This document shows, in pieces, positions 56,693 through 64,000 of a stretch of 64,000 nt of DNA. The notes below the pieces were generated by a model. The model was given only the letters and a program-made list of their open reading frames with translations, did not search any database and was not told the origin of the DNA. Both the position numbers and the translations under genes were made by a program. The stretch covers positions 37,310,001 to 37,374,000 of the forward strand of contig OZ022256.1 in assembly GCA_963978905.1 (NCBI GenBank), read 5' to 3'. This DNA is from Trichostrongylus colubriformis. Taxonomy: Eukaryota; Nematoda; Chromadorea; Rhabditida; Trichostrongylidae. How positions within the stretch are numbered: the stretch's first letter is position 1; each line of letters begins with the position of its first letter.

Positions 56693-57840
56693 TTAGTGTC
56701 TTTCAAACTCTCTGCCCTCCTGGCACAATCGTGAAGATGCTCCAAGAGCAGATTGTACTCGTCGTCAAGTTTTCGCTAACGGATTCCTCCCATACATCTG
56801 CGAGAGAAACGAAGTAGTCTCGATTGATGACTGTCTCAGGTATTCGCTCCTTAAATTTCGCTGCTCTCTCTCCACGTATCGAAAAGAGGAATTATGCGCG
56901 AATGAGTCGACGGTCTGATCCCGTATAGAACTACGCACAAGGCGCACACAACGTCGGCCAGGCAAAACCTTCAATTGAAGATGGCGTGAACATTATGGAA
57001 TTGTCCACCGGGTGACTCCCAAGTTCATCGTAGGCGAGAGGGCTTCTGAAACTGTGAGTTACCATGGATAGAGTTGATCGACACAATAAACTCATACAGC
57101 TTTACATCCTGCTCATTCCATTCCATTCCATGAGTTCCGATGTGAAGTTCATTACCCGTTCTTCTAGGGCCGATCTCAGCCTTCAAATCACCGACAATGA
57201 ACTTGGAGAAGGTATGGTCTCCCTTACAGGACTTCCCTACTCCACGTCAAATGCTTCAAGCTCGTCCTCATCGTAGCTAGATGTTGGAGATGGTCAAAGC
57301 CGGGATTGAACCACATTTTTTCAATCGCAAACGTCCGATTCGTTGTCAGATTTTCGCACGAATTGAGGTTCATGGCCAAGTGCGTGTTGACGAGAACGCC
57401 CACACCGCCAACACCTCTCCTGTCGCATGTTCCAGGGAACAATACTTTCCCAGACTCGCAAACGGCGTGTAGAGGGCGATGCCTTCTCGTCTCAGTTAGT
57501 CCGATGACATAGTACATAATCGTCTTGGCTTGCATCATCAGATCTTCGAAACTCGCTTCCGATGCAAGGATTCGTGTGTTGAAAGTACAGATCGCCATCT
57601 TAGTCCTTCTCGATTTAGGCAGCCTGTTATAGCCCTGAGATTTTAGCAGCCTCCCCCGAGCGGTCCTACCCAACGCTGCGGTATTAGAGGCTCCTTCGGG
57701 TTCAGGGAAATAAAGCCCATTTCTTTTGCTGTTTTCGTCATAATGATGGCCAACGAGTGCCAGACTCTGTAGTGGAGGCTGGGTATGAAGTGAACTTGGG
57801 GTTTATTTGCTGGAGACGACCCTGGATGGCCTCCCATGTC

Positions 57841-58858
57841 GACCTCCCATGGCCTTAGTCGTTAGAATGCAAGCTTTTTGGACTGAATGCAGGATAGCAA
57901 CTGCACCTTACGTATGCAAGAAACGTCTGTATGGATACAGAGGGTATGAATCAGCACAGCACAGCAGAAACAAGGAGTCAGTCCTCTGAATCCACCTGCG
58001 TCTCAGGGCAGGTACATGGTGGCTTTCGATCCACGATTAGCCCCCCCCCCCCCCTCAATCTGCCACCTGGTGTCACGCCAAATAGCCTTGCCACCTAAAG
58101 GCTCGAGATTTTGAGCGAGAGAACCCCTCGTTGGAGGAGTTCCATGGCTTTTCGTGCGTGGATTTCGTCAAACAAAAAACGAACTCGACTTCGTTATTAG
58201 ATGACTGAGAGTCCAGAGACCATGAGTCACGCAACGAAGTGGACCTGAAGATAGGCTTCCACTTGCGAACGTGACACCAAGCATGGAGCATAGAAACTTT
58301 CATTTCTTGTTGTTGTGGTCACATGCAGCTCACTCGCCACATTTACACTTCCATGCGCGGGTCTTCGGGAAAGTCCTGGATATTGTAGTGATTTCGGAAG
58401 AGGAGAACATTCTCATGAGCTGCATCATTAGTCCTAATTCACCTGCACTGTGGTAATGATTCTTGAGTCACAGCTCGCAATATATTGAGTATTTTGGTTC
58501 CCTCCGTGAAGAGAGAACCGTTCGGAAATTGTGTGTGTACCATCACTGCAGAGCGAGGTAAACATAAACAAAACCCGAGAATGAGATAGCGGCCACCGTT
58601 CCAAGATGGCCTACATCTATTCTCGATTCAGCCAGCAAATTTTCAAAAAAGAAATTAATTGACAATTTTCAGTGTGAAAACGGATCATTCTAGTGCGCGC
58701 TTCGCCCACCGTGGGGGAGCTTAACTTGGTGCAAGTGTATTCTTTACTTCTTGTCCCATGCCCTACCCATCCCAAACTTGTCCCCATATCCACAGGTTGA
58801 CAGAGATATGGAGAGAGGGGCGGACAGAGGGATGGACCGGTAGACGAAGCTTTTTATG
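57841..58858. other. Duplicate flank without clear gene
   Basis: 58150-58640 matches 47550-47060 inverted, including the possible first exon (58543-58447). 58670-58858 matches the 46.1-46.3 kb block. A C run of 11 lies at about 58031. Confidence 0.45.
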
Positions 58859-59572
58859 TTAGATTGTCCCAAAAGCCTTGTAGGATTTTTCCAAAGAAAT
58901 CAATGACTCTTATCTACTTCGAGGCAGGTCTGGGCGGTTCAGAAATACGGTAGAACATTCTCTAAGCTTTCTAATAAAATATATATTGACCCACAAGATT
59001 TCGTGGAGAGAGCTACAGTGCTCGTAGTCGATACCCACCAAACACGTGTTGTCATCTACTACGAGTGGTCTTGGGGCTGCAGAGCGACGGAAGCTTGCGA
59101 CTTCATCAACGCTGCATTGAGCAAGGGATGTGGGAGCTACGAGACCGTGCGCCGCTGGCTCATCAGCTTCAGCAACGGTGAGATTGACAAGCCTCCCACG
59201 GGACGCCCACACGCATTCGACGACGAGATGCTGCTCTCCGCCGTTCGCTCCGATCCTTCAACCACCACCCACCCAGAACTCACCCGCCATACTCTCCAGA
59301 CATTGCACCTTTTGACTATCACCTTACCCATCCTCTTGAATCCTTCCCGGCCAAGAGAAAATTCACTGATTATGACATTCTTGCAAAGGCGATCGCTGAC
59401 TCCTTCGACTCTCAGAAACAGGGAAAAGGGAGTAAACGATCTAACTATGAGTGGGCAGAGTGTTGTCGATAACAATGCTGAATACGCTGTTGTCTGATTG
59501 TTGTTTGTTGGAAGAAAAAATAATAAAAAGTGATGATCGAAAAAATCCTACAAGACTTCTGGGACAATCCAA
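58859..59572 (+). mobile_element. Mariner element, internally deleted
   Basis: Ends TTAGATTGTCCCAAAAGCCT and, inverted, TTGGATTGTCCCAGAAGTCT. TA follows at 59573; the left flank is TG. At 714 bp it is about half normal mariner length. It keeps the N-terminal part of a transposase (next entry). Confidence 0.85.
59003..59497 (+). pseudogene. Mariner transposase, N-terminal half only
   Basis: Reads RVVIYYEWSWGCRATEACDF, then SYETVRRWLISFSNGEID and PPTGRPHAFDDEMLLSAVRS. These are the paired-HTH and GRP linker of mariner transposases (YEF..G..A..AARNI..W...F..GD..L.D.PR.GRP). The open frame continues to 59497, but the DDE catalytic domain is deleted, so it cannot cut DNA. It could still bind its own ends if expressed. 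Confidence 0.8.
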
Positions 59573-59982
59573 TATATGATAGGGATTTTTCGAGGGTTCT
59601 CCTAAATTCTTTCCGTTTATGAGATCCTAAGCACCGCAGGGTTTCATGAGGAAATCAAAGGAACGAAAATTATCGTGAACTACTTTCCAAAGGCTGTCAA
59701 TCATTTCCTGATAGAGTGGGTTATTGTTAGATTGGATGAATATGATTCTCTTCACATAGTCTGATGGTCGTTTTCTATGTGTCTAGCAGGCGCTGCCAGA
59801 TCACTGGTGGATCACTCTGGTATACTCTTATCTTGGATAGTGTTGCAGCGAAGATAGCACACAAATCAATTACTGTTCTTACAGCAAGTTTATTACATGT
59901 TTTCTTATCTGGTAGACTGACAGGCACAGAGTCATACAGTTTCCGACACAGTTTCTCAACATGCAACTAAGCAAGCATTTTT

Positions 59983-61581
59983 TATTTGTTAGTCGTAGTC
60001 GACGAGAGAACAAACATTCTATTGATTTTTTTCTCGCACTTGAAAAGTTTCCTCACTTCTTCTCGAATATCCCTGTTTAGGAAGAGCAGAACGAGACCAG
60101 GAATTCCTAAAATGTAATGTCTCAGTGTTAGAGAAACGGCTTCCTTATCCATCAGCTCAGAACGGACGTTCGAGTTTATTGCTACTACCCTAAATCAAGT
60201 GAAGGAGGTGCCAGCAAAAGTCATTTCTACAGGCATCATCAAAGTTCCTCTGCTCAAAATGACAGGACGAGAATCAAAGCAGGAGCTGAATTTACTTCCT
60301 CAATATAGAGAAGAGCCCTCGCCCAAACTCTCGACTGTACTTAGAATAAGAGTTCATTTGCCAGCGCTGCGTAGCTCAAGAGAAGGAATCACGGCGCCAG
60401 CCTAAGCTTAAAGACAGTGTTCTGGGTAATGTGGGTGACAGAGAATCCAAAAAGGAAGCATTCGCTGAAAATTACGGGTCTGAAAGGCCAATGTATGGCG
60501 AAATCTCCTGCAAAAGGCGCCTCCTTGAGCTGTGGCAGAGGCGGCCTCTTCAGGGCAGGCCGCCTTGGATAGGGCAGTCCGCCTTCTCGCGACGAGCTTC
60601 CCCCTGATTGGCTGGGTGAGAGGAGCCAAGGCGAGCGGCACGGATGGAGCGATCAGAGCGCGCTTTCGTCAACAGAACGTCGCATACCCGTTCCTGACCA
60701 ACTGATTATTATGTCTAGTGGTTTTGATTTTGACTGCTCACCCGTAGAACCTGCGCGTTTTTCTTTTCTATTCTTCTTTTCTTTTTCATTAATTCTCACT
60801 CGATGTCGTCGCTCGTTTGTAGTTGAAGATGGAATGCCCTTTAAGTTTTGTATTGTTTCCACGCTGTTTTTGCGCAGTGATTACCTGGATACATGCCAAT
60901 GGCAGGTCGTCCTGGCCACCCGCCTGTTGATGGAATGGTCGTGCACGAGAATCAGTGATGGTAAAGGGGCTCTATTCTCAGGTTTTTGGTCATTTACTTA
61001 CGTTTTTCTTTCACCGTTGTATCACTGGTCATCTCGCCCGTCATATTCACCACTTTTTTCGCATTTCGTACGATTTTTCCTTTACACTTCCATTAATTTC
61101 CGCGGCTCAGGTACTTCTGGCCACTTTTTTGCAACCGCGGCCCTCTCTAAAGATAATACCTCAATTTTTACATTGACACTGCGTTTGGGATCCTCTTTAT
61201 TTTTTTACATGTGCCGGCTTCTGAAGGCCAGGTTGCCTGACCCCCTTGATTTGACGCTACAGCTCGGGCTACCTGAGTTCGCATCACATCACTGACTTTT
61301 GAAGAAATCAGAAATTCAGGGACGGAGGATATTTTCATCCGGCGAAAGTTGAATGACGTACTACTGCTGACTTCGTTCTAGTACTAAGCATAATATGACT
61401 TTTCAGCATCTCTGTGCAATATGATTTTTGCCGTGAGAGAGAAGAACATACCGTGACTGAGCTGCCATATAGCGTTCGCAGACACTACTATGTATTTAGG
61501 TACTGGAATAAATACTAAAACTGAATATAGACCAGCTGCAATAGCTGTGCTTGCACAAATGACGAGAGCTTGAACGAAAAG
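59983..61581 (-). CDS. Srt receptor paralogue, last two exons
   Basis: Exon 7' (61581-61452, 130 nt) encodes LFVQALVICASTAIAAGLYS, an IPVPKYIV turn and WQLSH; its flanks are CTGTTTAG and GTCACG|GTATGT. Exon 8' (about 60106-59983) encodes IPGLVLLFLNRDIREEVRKL with the same basic tail and a TAA stop. Splice phases match the plus-side gene. The intron (60107-61451) is larger because it holds R1. Earlier exons are not found before the window's right end and may lie beyond the foldback element at 63695. Exon 8' counted one base short of its plus-side partner in my reading, so a frameshift there cannot be excluded. Confidence 0.75.
60410..61230 (+). repeat. Unclassified repeat R1, copy 2
   Basis: Similar to 26474-27200, in intron 7' of the paralogue. 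The shared G+C-rich core and pyrimidine-rich second half suggest a mobile repeat, but no termini or target duplication were identified. Confidence 0.6.
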
Positions 61582-61798
61582 CTAAACAGGTGCAAATTAT
61601 CTGCTAATCATTTAGACGCTAATGAAAAGTACCACCACCACTTGCATTAAGCAATTCAATATTCTCTTCTTTACCACTCGCTCAGTGTCTTTGCGATCAT
61701 CTAGCAGGTCCGGCTTTTGAAGGATGTGTGGAATGGCATGGCACTGGTACTGTATGCTCCCGAGTGTCAACCTGCCATTCTTTGTTGCTACAGTCCAG

Positions 61799-61905
61799 TT
61801 CCCGAAGGCTGGCAGGGCGTGGCCGACAGACTTGGGTGAGAGTGTGCGGCGGGGTGAGAGAGGTCGATACAAGTCCGTAGGTCTCGCCCTGCCAGTCGTC
61901 GGGAA
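61799..61905. mobile_element. Small MITE absent from the plus-side copy
   Basis: 107 bp with ends TTCCCGAAGGCTGGCAGGGC and, inverted, TTCCCGACGACTGGCAGGGC. The corresponding place on the plus side (about 43210) is empty, so it inserted after the duplication. Confidence 0.75.
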
Positions 61906-61999
61906 ATGGACCGTACATACCATCACTTTCGCAGTAGTCTCGCCGCTCACAGGCAGAAAAACAGCGAGAAAGTATTAGAAAGCGATATCGTAGACTTGG

Positions 62000-63690
62000 G
62001 ATGGTTGTATCGCAAACACTAATTGCTTGCTTGATAGCATGGCCTCTGTCGCGACAAATCGCGACTTTGTTTTCGCTTTTACCGTATTCCAAGTGCTTTA
62101 AATTAGCTTTGTTGCTCGCAAACACTTTTCTTCAGAAATCTAGCATTCCACACATTAATGTTTTGCTTCGATTGTGAACCGCATATAAGCTTTTCTCTGT
62201 AGGATTGGTCAGATTTGCGAAGGATTGTCTTAGCTCTTTCGAGAGCGCGAGGTGTTCAATAAAAGATTCACTGAACCACTTACAGAACAGCTTTGAAACT
62301 ATGGGAATCATGAAATAACCTTCACTTCGATTCGATTACTATCTGGTTTTTTGATTTACTATATCTTGAGAAATGAAGGAGATTTCTATGAATAGGAGTA
62401 CTGCTTTTTATTTCCACTCCTCAGTTTTGCAAACGTCTGTGATAAGAACATTGCTCAGACTACATAGATAGTGCTCAGTTTTCGATTAGCATTTAGAAAC
62501 ACTGAAACTACAGTGCGAGCATTTCGACTTCATCTTCCACACATATATAATTCTCTCCTCTTTTTGTTTCTCTCCCTTCATTGTATATGGATCTAGTGAG
62601 TCTTATAATCAGACATATGATTTCAACAAAATATTGCTTCGGGAGAGTGACATTCCTAATGGGTTGCTGCCTGAAGGGCTGAGAGATGTTCGATAACGAC
62701 ACTTTTCCTTCGTCCGTGTCGGAGTGCTGATGAAATTACAAATAGTTCCGAGATCTCCAACCTCAAATCTAAACAGTCATCAGTGTATGAGACCTTGATA
62801 GTGGCAGCAGAAAGTGGAAGGAATGCCTTGCCCACTATGCAGCACCGTCCGTCAGACCAATACCTTTAGAAGTCCTCAGTCTATCAATAGAATATATATT
62901 GAGGAAAAATCTGTTTCCTGTCTGTTGCAGCTAAGCATTCGTTAAGGCAGTGATTAAACTGCGAAGCTCAAAAAAAATTAGGTGAAGAACTTAGAACTAG
63001 GAACTAGAATTAAACTACTTAAACTACTATTAAACTACTAATCAAAAGACGAAACTAATCAAAGTTTCGGAAGATGAGCTCACAGTTATTCCACTATTAT
63101 CCAACACGTCAGAAACGCAGACATTACAAAAAATGACTTTGTGGACAGCGCTATCGAGCGCTGTGGCTATAAAATAACAGTATCCGTTGTACTGAAGAGG
63201 GGATTTTTTGTTTTTTATGATTAATCGAGGATCATAGGGTTTCCGGGATATGAAACAATGCGTAACTAAATCATAGTCTCATTTGAGCGAGCGGTGAAGC
63301 GTATTGTTACCAGTCGACCTGCTGCATCATCTAGCGATTTCGAAGGGCCGGCTATTTTATGGCTTCTTCGACGACGAAACAAGAAAAAGTGACGCTTTAC
63401 ATGCATTCACCATGAGCGTGATCAGATCGCAATATGCCACATTAGCTTGATAGGGAATGAACGTCGGCATCACTAACGCTCGAGAACATAACGCCGAGCT
63501 CCATAGGCGATGTGTGATAATCGCGATTATGAATAGCGCGTGGTGGGTGTGTACCCTTATGTCAGAATTTCGCACGGCGGCATGTCGTAAGCGAAGCAAT
63601 GCGGACAAGTTAAAGGCGCGATGCAGCTGAGTCCCGAAGCGGTTACGAAACGACTGTGTATCGCGCCCCTAGCATTACCGTGTAACCCTT
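62000..63690. other. Duplicate block without complete exons
   Basis: It matches 35590-36540 and 42865-43200 inverted. 62015-62290 contains about 280 bp missing from the plus side. 63357-63500 (-) is the conserved receptor-like segment (SRALVMPTFIPYQANVAYCD). Exon 6 has no counterpart here. Confidence 0.55.
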
Positions 63691-63694
63691 CTAA

Positions 63695-64000
63695 CAAGGG
63701 AGGGTCATCAGGTCAGTCCGGCCTTTTGCGATGGGATGTATACCACTGTACTCGTCTTGGGACGAGAAACTCAAATCTGCCTTCCAAATTTGCGAAACGA
63801 TTCTGTGAGCAAAGTTATGAAGGGTAGTCTCCCGACATGGTCGACTCTCTCTCTCTCTCGCATGTTCGCATGAGTGGACGTGGAATGCTAGCACAGCAAG
63901 GTGAGTTGTGTACTGGATACGATGGTTGTTTCACAGGAGATGGGTCGCAGGTTCGGATCCTTTGTGCGACTGGTCCTTTGCTTTTTCTCCCTTCAGCTCA
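63695..64000. mobile_element. Foldback element F9, left part, runs off the window
   Basis: TAA (63692-63694) is followed by CAAGGGAGGGTCATCAGGTC, the family's left end. Next comes TGCCTTCCAAATTTGCGAAA-type sequence shared with F5. A tRNA-like module with B box GGTTCGGATCC lies at about 63890-63965. A CT repeat is at 63845-63860. Confidence 0.75.

Larger units (their letters stand above)
52167..57840 (-). pseudogene. RTE LINE, nearly complete, split by two foldback elements
   Basis: On the minus strand, in order: 5' region (57837-57643, LHYRVWHSLAIIMTKTAKEM); APE-type endonuclease (57600-57250: MAICTFNTRILASE, VIGLTETRR, GVGGVGVLVNT; more at 56974-56765); linker (55336-55060: SHRRLPTDVRTCEVMQR); RT (53644-53213: GPFRLRPEYLKNLLPVIIKI, LLYKKGNTQDTGNYCPIHLL, GFRRGFSTIDHIHVVTRFIE; FADDIVLVA near 52950); C-terminus to TGA at 52167. 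Without the two inserts it is about 3.0 kb, normal for RTE. Frameshifts make it dead. Confidence 0.88.
58150..63545 (-). repeat. Inverted segmental duplication, minus-side copy
   Basis: Counterpart of 35.6-47.6 kb with the same block order on the opposite strand. It lacks the Gypsy element and most repeat modules. It has its own mariner (58859-59572), R1 copy and small MITE. Confidence 0.85.

Noticed and set aside
1..64000. Bacterial features (CRISPR, operons, prophage, toxin-antitoxin)
   Set aside because: Spliced genes, SL1 and nematode transposons show a eukaryotic nuclear genome; no regularly spaced repeat-spacer array was seen.

Overview
The window is nuclear DNA of a clade V parasitic nematode, most likely a strongylid or hookworm-like worm (inference). 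The evidence is a nematode-specific Srt-type serpentine chemoreceptor gene with short GT-AG introns, an exact copy of the nematode SL1 spliced leader, AATAAA signals close to stop codons, and transposons of nematode type (RTE, Ty3/Gypsy, Penelope-like, Tc1/mariner, tRNA-derived SINEs). There is no bacterial operon, CRISPR array, rRNA or prophage.

The main gene is one intact eight-exon 7TM receptor on the + strand (24759-44156). Its eight exons sum to 987 nt with matching splice phases and no internal stop, giving 328 residues. Only about 1 kb of the 19.4 kb is coding. The introns hold a nest of long-inverted-repeat transposons (intron 3), a SINE and a foldback MITE (intron 4), a mariner relic (intron 5) and a Ty3/Gypsy element that itself carries a giant palindrome (intron 6). 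The last two exons recur in inverted orientation at 59983-61581 as part of an inverted segmental duplication (about 35.6-47.6 kb against 58.1-63.5 kb). A decayed third copy of early exons lies near 51.4-51.7 kb.

Layout: 1-24.7 kb is gene-poor, with decayed Penelope-like tails, a Tc3-like transposase pseudogene split by two tandem MITEs, a head-to-head SINE pair, two LINE 3' ends, one foldback element (12.96-14.04 kb), a mariner-ended palindrome (17.8-19.0 kb) and a near full-length mariner (22.66-23.93 kb). 24.7-44.3 kb is the receptor gene. 44.3-50 kb holds a Tc1-like element, repeat modules and a minisatellite. 50-52 kb holds a MITE, a Penelope-like 3' end and the receptor relic. 52.2-57.8 kb is one RTE LINE split by two foldback elements. 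57.8-64 kb is the inverted duplicate, with a different mariner and the receptor paralogue.

Most unusual items: (i) a family of foldback elements with GGGAAGG-type ends and TAA/TTA target duplications, each carrying a decayed tRNA-like module; (ii) an exact SL1 leader joined to a gag 5' leader inside a Gypsy element, the mark of a trans-spliced RNA copied back into DNA; (iii) a 1.38 kb near-perfect palindrome with mariner-type ends built from repeated hairpins; (iv) two unrelated Tc1/mariner elements at the same TATATA site in the two halves of the duplication.

All assignments were read by eye. Exon edges of the main gene are exact to the base; edges of decayed repeats are approximate.
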